64,000 nt of DNA from Ypsolopha sequella (lineage: Eukaryota > Arthropoda > Insecta > Lepidoptera > Ypsolophidae): the NCBI GenBank assembly GCA_934047225.1, contig OW203984.1, forward strand, positions 7,201,201 to 7,265,200, written 5' to 3'. Position numbers and translations under genes: made by a program. How positions within the stretch are numbered: the stretch's first letter is position 1; the number at the start of each line of letters is the position of its first letter. Of this stretch, positions 20,705 through 32,273 are shown piece by piece. A model generated the notes under the pieces. The model was given only the letters and a program-made list of their open reading frames with translations, was not told the origin of the DNA and made no database searches.

Positions 20705-21134
20705 TTAAGGCGCTCTTATCCCAGAAGAGTGACTCTCTGTCTTTTCTTTACGTGTAAGGAGTAAAGAAAATAACCACACTTTTGTACTTTTTCGTTGTTT
20801 TTATCGGTTTTTAAATTGTTTAAAAATAAGGAATATGTTTATTAAAACCCACTTACGTGGTCGACCTATAAAATTTAAAGAGCAATATTACCAGATATGT
20901 TTCGTTAATAAAAGAGTGGAATTATGGAAATGGCATGATTTGAAAGGTCTTATTACATGCTGTGTTTGTGAATTATTTCTATCGAGCAAAGTTTATCTGA
21001 TCGTGTAACGCATGCGTGGAAGACCTAGATAAAGGTTCGAACTATATTGCGTATCTTTTTTTGGAAGTTTTAGACGATATTTGAAAGCTCTATTTGACTC
21101 TGAAATTACTGATTTTGGGATAAGAACGCCTTAA
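20705..21134. mobile_element. TTAA-flanked MITE (GGCGCTCTTATCCCA), related to M2
   Basis: The TIRs TTAAGGCGCTCTTATCCCA and TGGGATAAGAACGCCTTAA enclose 430 bp. The inner part TTTCTTTACGTGTAAGGAGTAAAG also appears in M2 at 8750-8830 and 39530-39590, so the families are related or share an internal module. Confidence 0.75.
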
Positions 21135-22220
21135 GTAATTATTTTTTTCGTGATTTCATGGTTTTCTTCATACACTGAAAAACAGTAGCCAATTATTGCT
21201 TGGTTGGAGGCAAAATACTTAGTTCAATCTATAAGTTGTTCGATTATTTAACATCACATGACACTCATATATTTAGTTTAAAATATCTATGTTCACAAAT
21301 AAAGCTTTCTGATTTCTGATCTCACAAAAACCATAATTTGTTGGAAATCTAACTTCATTACTCGAAATAAGTTGTAGGATTTTCACAAACAATTATAAGA
21401 TATTGTTTTATAAATTCCACCAAGTGCCAACAATCACTAGCATATACTATTATATAACTATAAGATAATTATTTAATTTAATCATTACCGCAACTTGTTG
21501 AAAGAAAACATGAAGAAAACTTGTTAGTAGCAAAAAAGTTCCTTTTATAATTGAAACATTATAAATGTTTGTATTCATAATATTCGATAGATAATTCAAT
21601 CAAAAAGATGATACTTCTAAATAAATACTGGGATTGAAAGATCGATATAAAAAGAAAAATAGATCCAATCATGTTATTTCATTGAGCTGAATTCCTAAAA
21701 CGATAAATCTAAGGAAGTAGGATGAAATATCAAATCAACTAAGAATATTCAACCAAAAAATCTAAGCAAGTAGTATTGTAAACACTAACAAAATACGCAA
21801 AGCAGTGGATAAAATCATGTAGGATGACATGTCTATTTAAGTAGACGATAGCTAGGCACAAGCTAGATAAGAGATACAGTCAAATGGCCAATGCGTTGAT
21901 AAATTCTAACACTTGAGTTGATAGACCCAACCAAGTAGCATGAAAGTCAAAATCAAGAAACATGGATTTTTGCATGGTGATGTCAAAGTTTTTCTGCTTT
22001 ATTACTCGTAGATATATCAGTGAGAGTGGGATGTTATGAGGACTTGAATGTGATGATGACTATGATGTTGGTTTTTCGTTTGAACTGTCGTTCGGTGGAG
22101 CACTACCTCCTCCCATATCACGCGCAACAAGTAAGTACATACATGCAGTCGTGTAATTAAGTAGATCCCAACGGTAAAAAATAAAAATGATCAAGCTGAA
22201 TGATAAAACCATTCAAATAA
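21135..22220. other. AT-rich region without recognisable gene
   Basis: No ORF of interest is seen. It contains TTCCACCAAGTGCC near 21416 (inverse at 17333). AGTAG and ATCTAAG words recur around 21660-21780. It may be part of a Helitron-type element with the fragments to the right, but nothing proves this. Confidence 0.3.
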
Positions 22221-22224
22221 GACG

Positions 22225-22628
22225 ATCCCATCAAAAACATTTCATGTAAACTATCGCCAAGACACAAGCTCAAAACGCTTTTACTGTTAAAAAGTTATCA
22301 GATCTCATGTAGAGCCAAGCCATTAACTCTACAAGGCCTAACTCTACAAGACCTAACTCTACAAACCCTACATCTTGATCATAAAGTATGGCTTGGCCGT
22401 TTCATGGCACTATTGCATGACACAAATGGGAGTGTCTTTTTGACGACCGCAAAACGGCCAAGCCAAACTTTTTGATCAAGATGTAGGATTTGTAGAGTTA
22501 GGGCTTGTAGAGTTAGGCCTTGTAGAGTTAAGGGCTTGGCTCTATATGAGATCTGAAAACTTTTTAACAGTAAAAGCGTTTTGAGCTTGTGTCTTGGCGA
22601 TAGTTTACATGAAATGTTTTTGATGGGA
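22225..22628. mobile_element. Foldback element M10 (ATCCCATCAAAAACAT arms), copy 1
   Basis: Arms of about 175 bp: CCATCAAAAACATTTCATG pairs with CATGAAATGTTTTTGATGG. Within each arm a 15-bp unit TAACTCTACAAGRCC is repeated about three times. The right arm runs straight into a Helitron helicase tail. The same termini bound the larger foldback at 28850-29470. Confidence 0.75.
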
Positions 22629-22683
22629 TTTCATTTCTTTTTGTAAGACGCTCTACTTCTTTTATTTTTTCAGGCTGCATTTC

Positions 22684-22960
22684 TTGCGCCTATGCTATAA
22701 CTTTTTTATATCCCACTCCCTATCTTTGCTTCTTTTTCTTGTTGTTTTATTATTTGCAATAAGCGATAGATCAGGGTGGTACTTAGTTATTAAGCGATTA
22801 TATTCATTTATGGTTGACTGTTGCAAAGTCAATATTAATAAGGTGAACCCCTATCAAACCAGTCACCCTCGAAAGTGCTATATAAGTATGCCCAGAAGAA
22901 AACGCCCATACAACCAAACTCGGCCGCGGCGGCTGAAATTTCGGTAACATAGAAATCTGC
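22684..22960 (-). mobile_element. Helitron-type Pif1 helicase C-terminal fragment, frameshifted
   Basis: The minus strand reads SGHTYIALSRVTGLIGVHLINID, the last helicase motif of Pif1-like enzymes in Helitron RepHel proteins. After a one-base frame break near 22803 it continues EYNRLITKYHPDLSLI to KDREWDIKKL and a stop, which is the usual end of these proteins. Only about 90 codons remain. It is a dead copy joined to foldback M10. Confidence 0.7.
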
Positions 22961-23129
22961 ACTTGGAATATGGTCGTAGAGTCGCAATAGTTAATACTCT
23001 TTGCGGCTGTGTGAAGTTTTAGCCGCAAAATGTAGAAGTATAGTCTTAACTATGCATCTAAAATTGTGTGAGACAAATTTTGGATGCGATGTTCCGTAAA
23101 TATTATCACATTGTTTCTACATTCAATTA

Positions 23130-23626
23130 ACAAGAACAAAACTATCCGAAAGTGTTTACAGTATAACTACATGTTGACTGTTAATGTAACTGATCGGTGT
23201 TTAATAGTTCTTTAAAAATGTGTAAACTAGTTCACACTATGCTTCTACATTGCTACTACATCGTAATAACAAGAACAAAACTATCCGAAAGTGTTCACAG
23301 TATAACAACATGGTTACTGTTAATATTACTAAACGGTGTTTAATAGTTCCTTAAAAATGTGTAAACTAGTTCACACTATGCTTCTACATTGCTACTACAT
23401 CGTAATAACAAGAACAAAACTATCCGAAAGTGTTCACAGTATAACAACATGGTTACTGTTAATATTACTAAACGGTGTTTAATAGTTCTTTAAAAATGTG
23501 TAAACTAGTTCACATTATGCTTCTACACTGCTACTACATTATCTGAAAGTGCTCACAGTATAACTACATTGTTCCTGTTTATACTACTAAGCTGTGTTTA
23601 AATAGTTCTTTAAAAATGTGGAAACT
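23130..23626. repeat. Tandem array, 139-bp period, about 3.6 copies
   Basis: CAAGAACAAAACTATCCG starts at 23131, 23270 and 23409, exactly 139 bp apart. The last unit is degenerate and lacks that start. Units contain CACAGTATAAC and GTGTAAACTAGTTCACA. The array directly follows the Helitron helicase fragment, and such minisatellites are often found inside Helitrons. Confidence 0.85.
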
Positions 23627-23937
23627 AGGTTTTGTTATCGAAACTGAGTCGTAACCGTTAGGTGATCAAAGAATATTCGATTTCTTTTACAAAAAAGTAA
23701 GTTCTTGCCAACCTTTTGTTCTGAACTCATTTGAAATCTTTGATTGAATTACGTTTGGATTTACCATGAGGAAATTTTGTCGACTTATTACCGATTTACC
23801 TATATTATAAACACAACAGTAGTTTCAAAATGAATTTTTCCTTCCTACCACATGATTGTCACTTTATGTATCAAAAGTAAATCAAAGTTGGATAAAAATT
23901 AAAAATCCCTTTTAATTTGTGTAAGTAGGAGTATTTT

Positions 23938-24712
23938 TAACCGACATCAAAAAAAGCAGGAGGTTCTCAATTCAACTGTATTTCTTTTTTGGCTTTGTTA
24001 CTCTATAACTCCGTCATTTCTGAACCGATTTGAATAATTCTTTTTTTGTTTGAAAGAATGTACTTTCAGGTAGGTCCCATTTTGGGTTTAGTCATGATCT
24101 GATGAAGGTCTTCAGAGATAAGCAGTAAAACTCCTCAGAAAATGACAGCATACCTCTCAAAATTGAGGTAATTGCTTTGTGCCTGGGTGCTGATTACAAG
24201 CTTTTACTTGAAAATCGACATTCTTCCACCTGACCTTCGATCCTGGCTTCATCACCATATTCACCATAGAACTCTTCAACGGATCAGAGCACATAACTCG
24301 AGATTGCGGCAATCACTGCGTTAGGGTGCTGATACAAGGGTATTACTTGAAGATTATCAGAATACCCACCTGACCTACGATCCTGGCTTCATCACCATAG
24401 AACTCCTCAACGGATGATAGCACATAACTTTGGATTGCGGCAACCAGTTTGTGTTAGGGTGCTCATTGCAGGGCATTGCTGAAAATTGCCAGTGTACCCA
24501 CCTGACCTTCGATCTTGGCTTCATCACCGTAGAACTCTTCAACGGATGACAGCACATAACTCGAGATTGTGGTAATCATGTTGTGTTAGGGTGCTGATAG
24601 CAGGAAGCTACTCAAACATGGCTACTTGTACTCACTTGAACTTCATTTCATTTTAACACCACGTTTGCAAGAACTACCCATACTTTTAACAAAAAATTCG
24701 TAACCGACTTTA
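23938..24712 (+). mobile_element. Dispersed element (AACCGACWTCAAAAAA) with internal tandem repeat
   Basis: It starts AACCGACATCAAAAAAAGC, AGGAGGTTCTCAATTC, a very common lepidopteran repeat start, and ends CGTAACCGACTTTAA. Inside, three repeats of 122-140 bp (24180-24610) carry CTGACCTTCGATCCTGGC and GGATGACAGCACATAAC. Minus frames there reflect the repeat, not a gene. Confidence 0.65.
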
Positions 24713-24717
24713 ATAGT

Positions 24718-25005
24718 AACAGCATTCATTCACTAAAAAGTTAATAATAATTCTATAAAGACCGATGGTACCAAAGCAACACTTTTGCCGACTTCTTTCT
24801 TCCTGAAACATTATGTTATCTAGAAGTCGGCGTATTTCCTACGATATAGCAACATAAAAACCAATATAAGAACGCCGACTTCTAGATAAAATAACGTTGC
24901 AGGAAGAAAAAAGTCGGCAAAGGTGTTGCTTCGGTACCATCGGTCTTTATAGAATTATTATTAACTTTTTAGTGAATGACTGCTGTTACTATTTTTTTGT
25001 TAAAA
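24718..25005. mobile_element. Foldback MITE M11
   Basis: Arms of about 115 bp pair TCACTAAAAAGTTAATAA with TTATTAACTTTTTAGTGA, and CCGACTTCTAGATAA with TTATCTAGAAGTCGG. It directly abuts the end of the preceding element, so one may have inserted next to the other. Confidence 0.75.
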
Positions 25006-27690
25006 GTTCATTTTTAGTGCACCTGCTCAAAATATGCTAGATTTTGTGCCTGTATCACATGCGCAGTGTTTTATTTTTCAATCACTAGCACCATCTAGAG
25101 GATAACATTAGCATCGTTTAAGTAAGCACTCTGTGGACTGGTTTTGCATATCGTTTTGTTGGTATTTCTGGAAGTAACCGGATTAATTTAAAACGGGTTA
25201 TGACTGAAAGAACAAACTGAAACAACGTCCACGTCTAAACCGTCTTATAATTGTTGTAGAGTATAAATTAAATATATCGTAGAATTTATTATTATTATGT
25301 CATTTTCGCAGATGTATTAAAAAACGTCGTTTGATACACGTGCGAGTGTAGATATCTCTTGTCCTATTTTTTGCCTCGACTTGAAATATCGACCATCTCG
25401 CACTAGCATCAAAATATATTATTACCTATTTAGACTGATTTAAGAAAGTGGAAAATAAAAGACTTATTCTTTCAAATACACTTTTATTTTGAAACAAAAT
25501 ACAATTTACCGAAAACTTGTCACTGTTAAATCACCGTAAAATCAATCCCGTTTGTGACCCCTAATTATGGGAAACTAATTTTCTTTTACGTTTCTAAAAA
25601 CACTTTTGAAATAATTATACTAATATTTCCTTCATTCATCAAGTTTTTTAAGTAAGCACGTTTTGTTTGCGAAACAATCAATTTTGTGAATCATATCTCG
25701 AACACTTGAAAAAAATTACGAAAGGTTTTGTGGCCTCTAATTCTGGGGAACTTCTCCTGTGTGTGGCTTTGGCTGAACTTCGTGGCTGATGTGGATCTGA
25801 AAAAATATCAAGAAAATATTTTAATTACTTGAGCCCCAAAAATCAAAAGCCCCAAATGCTAACCTCACTTGCACGTGGAGCACCCTGATAGCTAGGGCTT
25901 GCATTTGAATATTCTAATAATGAAATGGTTCAAATATTCGAATATAAAATTACTGTGTAAAAAAAAACGTGCCGTTACCGTGCAAAATTATAAAAGCACC
26001 CTATTGCGTGACCTCCGGCAGCTGTCCCAAATGCCGGCTCCGGCACCCGCCCCAAGTGCTGGATCCGGCAGCCGGAGCACTTCCAACTTATAAACGATAA
26101 ATTGTAATCAACGTACGTATATTGCAATTCTTAAAGGGCCTATTAATGAATATATTATAATGAAACAAGAGCTTTTTTTTCAAAAATACAAACAACAAAG
26201 AAAATAAAAGTTAATGGTCTTCTTGATGTAATCAATCAAGTAGTGTAATCAACTTACTATCAACAGACAGTAATACATTTAAACACAGATGTAAATATTG
26301 GGGCAAATAAAATGTTTGGAGCGACTGACATCGGATTATCACGGCAGCCATAGTAGAATTTGTTACTGAAAGACACTTTGGTGTGCACTATGTTACTAAG
26401 GCATGCAACTCCCTTATGAAATCAAAATAAACCAAATTTACAGCTATATACTTTATAATATAATGAAATCAGATCCAAACACATCATACTGAACGATTTG
26501 CTAGCAACATACATATTTATTGCATGTTTTTATTTATGCAAAATAATGAAAAATAACTAAATATTAGGCTTACCTCTCATTATTTCACGGGTGCTCCTGT
26601 TTTTTGGGATTTTCTTTCCAAATTAGGCGATGAACTAGATTGCGCACTTTGTCAAACGCATAAATAACTTAAAAACAGGCATAGGTATATAACAATGAAA
26701 ATAACAAATGGCTGCGGTAAAGTTGACATGACAGTTAGTAAATAAAACATTGGCACACAATTCGATTTTTCGTTTCTCGTTGTCATTCAATCATGCGAGC
26801 ATAATTTTGTAACAATCTGGTAAAAAGTTTCTACAACTTTACAACATATTCACCAAAATTTCGTAACAACCTGGTAACCAAGCTTCTACAACTTTACAAC
26901 ATGGTGTATATACCACAACCAAATGTATGTTTCGGAACTTCCCCACTTGTTGACGTAACGACGAAACTAAGCGGTCAGAGCGGCGAAATTTGTTACTTGG
27001 GTTGTAACACAGAAATGTAGCAGTTACGACGTTGCAACCAAAATGGTTGTATGGGCGTCGACGACCCGATATCAATGAGAGTATTATTTAAACTTAGCCC
27101 TTGGCTTTTATGGATAGTGATGGCATACGCGATACAGATCGTAAACTGCTCACGGTGTACGAATGCTCTATTAATTATTTCAAATTTTGTTTTTTCAGGC
27201 GCAAGTTCATGTTTAAGAGCGTTATTAAAAATAATTATAACTCTTGTTGCCTTATTTTTATCTTTAGCTCAAGAATAAGACTCGGAATCATGATAGGTTT
27301 CTCCGTCCTCAGCACAAGAATACAGTTGCAGTAGTATACTCGTTAATATTTATCTGCGCGCGCAATAACATGAGCAATTCTAGCTGTCAATTCACGTACA
27401 AGTAACCGGACCTTAGTTTTCGACGACGATGTCTAGCTAACTAAACTTTACTTTCAATAATAGAACAGAAATCAGTCAGCTACCAAAGAGTACCTATCAA
27501 GAGTATAACTAATATTAGTAACGATTTCAACATGTAGGTAAAAGTTATATCGTGCTGTAAACGACACGTAGTGCCTTCTACATTAGTCTGAAAGAATTAA
27601 AAACTTGTCTTTCCACGCTTACCTACCTACCTGTTTGTTACTATGGCCTCTAACACGGCAAATAATAAAATTAAAATTTCTAGGACTTGG
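25006..27690. other. Long region without recognisable gene
   Basis: It is AT-rich with scattered short frames. A GC-rich stretch at 25990-26090 (Pro/Ala/Ser-coding in one frame) is not convincing. A 51-bp tandem duplication lies at about 26812-26915 (CTACAACTTTACAACAT). Plus frames at 27051-27334 are short and unlike known proteins. Confidence 0.35.
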
Positions 27691-27699
27691 AAGTTTGGT

Positions 27700-28330
27700 A
27701 TACCGGGCTCTCCTTAAGTGGGGTTGGCGGGTGAACGTTACAGAATTCTTGATTTTTTTGTTGTTTGTGTGCTAATCCTAGCCTGCATACCAAATTTCAG
27801 CTTTCTAGGACTCCAGGAAGCTTGAAATTGAAATTTTTATTTAATACAGAAACAGACCCCCCTTAAGAGGAGTTGGAGGGTGAAAGTTAGAGATTTATTA
27901 ATTTTCTTGTTATTTGTGTGCTAGTCCTAGCCTGCATACAACATTTCAGCTTTCTAGGACTTCAGGAAGTTTGGAATTTAATTTTTTATTTAATGCAGAA
28001 CCAGACCCCCCTTAAGAGGGGTTGCAGGTTAAAAGTTACAGATTTCTTAATTTTTTCGTCGTTTGTGTGCTAATCCTAGCCTTCATACCAAATTTCAGCT
28101 TTCTAGGACTCCAGGACGTTTGGAACAGAAATTTTTATTTAACACAGAACCAGACCCCTCTTTAGAGAGGTTGGAGGGTGAAAGTTAGAGATTTATTAAT
28201 TTTCTTGTTGTTTGTGTGATAGTGCTAGCCTGCATACCAAATTTCAGCTTTCTAGGACTTCAGGAAGTACCCTAGACTTTTGATGTTCATCAGTGAGTGA
28301 GTGAGTGAGTGACAAAGTCGACGTATTTTA
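27700..28330. repeat. Tandem array, 149-bp period, four copies, ending in GTGA microsatellite
   Basis: TTTCAGCTTTCTAGGACT begins at 27795, 27944, 28093 and 28242. Units carry CCCCCTTAAGAGGGGTTG and GTGTGCTAATCCTAGCC. It ends in (GTGA)4-5 at 28293-28312. The same words occur singly at 51230-51370 and 31900-31990, so the array arose by amplification inside a dispersed element. Confidence 0.85.
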
Positions 28331-28439
28331 GGTATTAATAACATTCAAAGTATAAAAGCTAGACAAATGAAACTTATCGTGTTTAATAAGACTGCTTCCT
28401 ACATGTTACCTTGAGAATTTGGTATCCCTAGTATTATCT

Positions 28440-28560
28440 AGACCGAAGCTATGAGGGTTCGAAAATATGACGAAACGCTTCGAGAAAAGGTACGTAGTGC
28501 CCCGCTTCCTTTGGCTCGTCTTGGCGGGGGGCACTATCGTGCCCCCAGATTGTTCCAAAC
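28440..28560 (+). repeat. Repeat end with GGGGGGCACTATCGTGCCCCC hairpin
   Basis: A short hairpin (GGGGGCACTATCGTGCCCC) follows CGCTTCGAGAAAAGG. The same layout is at 32148-32225. It appears to be the 3' end of the same dispersed element that holds the tandem array. Confidence 0.6.
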
Positions 28561-28849
28561 ATGTTAAATATAGATCTTAATAAATACTATATTAGATCTA
28601 ATAGATTCAAACAGAAAAACGATAGATTAAATTACGTATGACGATTGAAATATTTCAGGATGATGATAAATTCAATAAAGTTTTTTGTTTTTTTACCTAT
28701 CTTTGTTGGTTGTGTTAAATATGTAACATTATTCAGTTTAATAAGTTTACTTTAACTTTATCCCATTCAATATTCAAATTGAATAGAACTTAACTTCTGA
28801 CTTATTCAGATTAAATATGAAATAAAATCTTTAATCACCGTAAAATTAA

Positions 28850-29470
28850 TCCCATCAAAAACATAAAATGTACAAAAATGGCAAGTCTCGCAACGCAATC
28901 CTTCCACCGTAAAAAGTTGTGAGATCTTATGTAAAGCCAAGTCTGCTATTTTAGTTTTTATGGAAGCACCTTTTCATTTAAGTTAGTATGGGAGCACCTA
29001 TTTAACAAATTTATCATTAATTGTTTCCTATTTAGTTACCTACCAACATTAAGTGACTGTATTAATATTAGTCATCTTTATTTCTCTAATAAAATATAGT
29101 GACTTCGCAATCGCACAGCAACATATACAACATATCAGCTACCTAATACCAATTTATTAACGATTTGAGAAGATATTTCTACGCATCAGTGCTTTATTTG
29201 TGCTCTGCGATTGCAAAGTCACCACATTTTATTAGGAAATAAAGATGACTAATATTAATACAGTCACTTAATGTTGGTAGGTAACTAAATAGGAAACAAT
29301 TAATGATAAATTTGTTAAATACGTGCTCCCATACTAACTTAAATGAAAAGGTGCTTCCATAAAAACTAAAATAGCAGACTTGGCTTTACATAAGATCTCA
29401 CAACTTTTTACGGTGGAAGGATTGCGTTGCGAGACTTGCCATTTTTGTACATTTTATGTTTTTGATGGGA
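28850..29470. mobile_element. Foldback element M10, copy 2, about 270-bp arms
   Basis: The left arm 28850-29120 and right arm 29200-29470 pair almost throughout (TCCCATCAAAAACATAAAA; AGGTGCTTCCATAAAAAC; GTCACTTAATGTTGG). The outermost bases match those of copy 1. The right arm is fused to the OTU coding fragment, and its last 60 bp are part of the 515-bp tandem duplication. Confidence 0.8.
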
Positions 29471-30431
29471 TCTCATTTCTTTTTGTAGGTAGTCGTTCTT
29501 TTTTTCTTCTCGGGTAATATTTATTGCACGTCAGCTGCGGATTTTCTTAAAACCCACTCCCTTTAACTGATCATTAGGACATACTCCTGAGAAACTAGTA
29601 TAGGGAAGGAGCATTTCATAATGACCACCTAAGAAACTACCAGAGAATCGTAAACGTTTCACTGGCATCCCAGGATCGCCACCGAATGATCCTCTCAAAC
29701 GGCCATTTTCGTAAACCTCGAACATAAATGGATACAAAGCGGTGGCTGCCATAAGTTCGGATACGGAACCGTAGGTGGTAGTTTTCATCATTGCTGTCGA
29801 GTACATGTGTCTCCACGCTCGTCACACGTATAAAGTTGCATTTCATCCCAATGCGCTACCACATACTCAACTACCGCACACCTAATGTCATATGACGACT
29901 TAATGTTCCCATACATATCTCTAATGCATGGAAGGATTGCGTTGCGAGACTTGCCATTTTTGTACATTTTATGTTTTTGATGGGATCTCATTTCTTTTTG
30001 TAGGTAGTCGTCCTTTTTTTCTTCTCGGGTAATATTTATTGCACGTCAGCTGCGGATTTTCTTAAAACCCACTCCCTTTAACTGATCATTAGGACATACT
30101 CCTGAGAAACTAGTATAGGGAAGGAGCATTTCATAATGACCACCTAAGAAACTACCAGAGAATCGTAAACGTTTCACTGGCATCCCAGGATCGCCACCGA
30201 ATGATCCTCTCAAACGGCCATTTTCGTAAACCTCGAACATAAATGGATACAAAGCGGTGGCTGCCATAAGTTCGGATACGGAACCGTAGGTGGTAGTTTT
30301 CATCATTGCTGTCGAGTACATGTGTCTCCACGCTCGTCACACGTATAAAGTTGCATTTCATCCCAATGCGCTACCACATACTCGACTACCGCACACCTAA
30401 TGTCATATGACGACTTAATGTTCCCATACAT
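29415..30431. repeat. 515-bp tandem duplication covering the OTU fragment
   Basis: Unit 1 (29415-29916) recurs at 30(029930)-30431 with almost no change. The shared part runs from GGAAGGATTGCGTTGCGAG to TGTTCCCATACATA. The near identity implies a recent event or an assembly duplicate. Minus frames 29531-29806 and 30046-30321 translate identically. Confidence 0.9.
29531..29991 (-). pseudogene. Duplicated C-terminal part of the OTU fragment
   Basis: It is the same sequence as the C-terminal OTU part 515 bp to the right, with the same two-base frame break. The upstream half is replaced by foldback sequence, so the minus frame 29788-29991 is a chimera of repeat arm and OTU (joined at about 29916-29930). 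Confidence 0.65.
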
Positions 30432-30533
30432 AGAGAATAACAAAGAATGGAACAAACATGAACCATCTCCAGGTATAGGGACAACTAGGTGTGGACAAGG
30501 ATTTTCATTTATGTACAATATTTCAGGTTCCAT
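30046..30533 (-). pseudogene. OTU-family cysteine protease fragment of a mobile element, frameshifted
   Basis: From 30533 the minus strand reads PIPGDGSCLFHSLLFSMYG, with the catalytic Asp and Cys of OTU deubiquitinase-like domains, then YVVAHWDEMQLYTC. A two-base frame break near 30320 (GACAC) stops that frame. The neighbouring frame goes on with MKTTTYGSVSELMAATALYP and RFSGSFLGGHYEMLLP, with the catalytic His. Such OTU domains occur in Helitron/Helentron proteins, which fits the setting. The piece at 29531-29991 is a duplicate without the DGSC start. Confidence 0.65.
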
Positions 30534-30699
30534 TGCAATATTGATTTTTACGGTAAGTTATTATTACTATTATCCACAATTAGATGCAACAGGCAGGTTA
30601 AAATTTCTTTTGACCATGAAGTGAAAGGCAGGCTTGTCAGTCTAAGCCACAGAGTACATTATTATGTCTAAACCTCTCAGAATAATGAGCTAAACCTGG

Positions 30700-32270
30700 T
30701 CTTTTTTGAATGACACACGAGTACGTAGACATTTCAATATACCTACATCATAGAGGATGCATATACAAATAAAACATTAGCCGCTTTATTTTTCCTTTAA
30801 TATATTTAAAGCTTTACTTGATAAATAACCTTTTACCTTGATTTTTAGGGTTCCGTATCATTAGGTTCCGTGACCCTATTACTAATCCTCCGCTGTCTAT
30901 CCATCTATCACATGAGTCTACAGCTTCAGCCGTTATAGGTAGCGCGTAAATATTTTCACATAATATATGTTACATTGTCCTCTATCACGGCAAATAATAA
31001 TATGGCCCCTATCACAGCATAAAAAGTTCAATAAATGGAAATCCAAGGGGGGTCCAATTATTCGATGTTATTTGTTTCAGCTCTATCTTTATAAAACAAC
31101 AATTTTGGGCATATAAATATTAGAGTTCGGTATTCAAAAGGTGCTGATTTGTTTGTCAGGCGCTACCATTTTAGCGCCTTGTTTTTTGTCGCCTTGATGT
31201 TGCTATGTCATCTTTATTGTTGGTATTTACCATAATGATTTGGGGTTTCGTACCCATATTGTGTGATGGTAGTACGGAACCCTTCGTGAGCGAGTCTGAC
31301 TTGCACTTAGCCGGTTTAATAGCGACTTAATTACGAAATGTTGATATTTATCTTCTTAAATAGACTAAATGTGTTTTAGGGTTCCTTACCCAAAGCACAA
31401 ATTATTATAATAAAGGCTCTATCGTTAGAACGGTTATACATACAAGTACCTACAAGTTGAACATTTAGGCAGACTACTTTAAAGTAAAATAAGAAATAAT
31501 AAAAATTAGGGTTCCTTCCTAAAAAGGTACCGAATTGTTTGTCAGGCGCTACCGTTTTATCTTTGTTTTTTGTCGCCTTAATGTTGCTATGGCATCTATA
31601 TTGTTGTTATTTACTTTTAGGGTTCCATACCCGTATTGTGTAGGGGTACGGAACTCTTTATGGACGAGTCAGATTCGCACTTTACCGGTTTTATTTTTTA
31701 GTTTTCGCACTTTAACTTTAACGTAGAATTTTTCGTTTTAGGCGTCTTTAATGCAAAGCAGCATACCAGCAACGTCATCTAGTGTCATACAAATTTATAG
31801 ATGCAGCTGGAAACATACATTTTGTATAGACTTTGTATGGAAATATTAAATTACCAACCGCAAATAACATTTTTATATTTTTTTTGTTGCAATGTACACT
31901 TAACACTTACCGCATACAAAATTTCAAGTTTGTAGGCCTGCTAGAACACCTTTAGACTTTTGATGATGTGTCAGTCAGTCAGTGACAAAATAAGGGAACT
32001 TTGACTTGAGATATTTCGTAATCAAATATAGGTACAAAGTTGTAATTTGGGGTCAGAAGTAGGATCAGTAAGTACTCTTGGTTCCTGAAATTTCAGACTT
32101 CTAGCTTCACCCACAACGAAGATACAGGGGGGTTGAAAGTGCCGTGAGTTGCTTCGAGAAAAGGATGGTACGGCCGTTCCGCTTTTTTTCTGCGAGACTT
32201 TGCGGGGGCACTGCCGTGCCCCCAGATAGAACCAACTATGAGACTTATTTTCTATTATTCTTTTCTATCA
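30700..32270. repeat. Cluster of R3-type and related repeat fragments
   Basis: Starts AGGGTTCCGTA (30848, 31379, 31508 and 31618 with variations) and ends GCACTTAGCCGGTTT (31308) or CACTTTACCGGTTT (31679) are interleaved. A GTCAGTCAGTGACAAA tract with the GGGGGCACTGCCGTGCCCCC hairpin lies at 31970-32225. No gene is seen. Confidence 0.6.
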
Positions 32271-32273
32271 TTT

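Noticed and set aside
24375..24557. Repetitive minus-strand protein (MCCHPLKSSTVMKP type)
   Set aside because: The repetition follows the DNA tandem repeat of a dispersed element. Codons show no protein constraint and the frame is short.
29788..29991. Novel small gene joining MRSHQKHKMYKNGK to an OTU-like stretch
   Set aside because: It is a chimera created by the 515-bp tandem duplication across the foldback arm.
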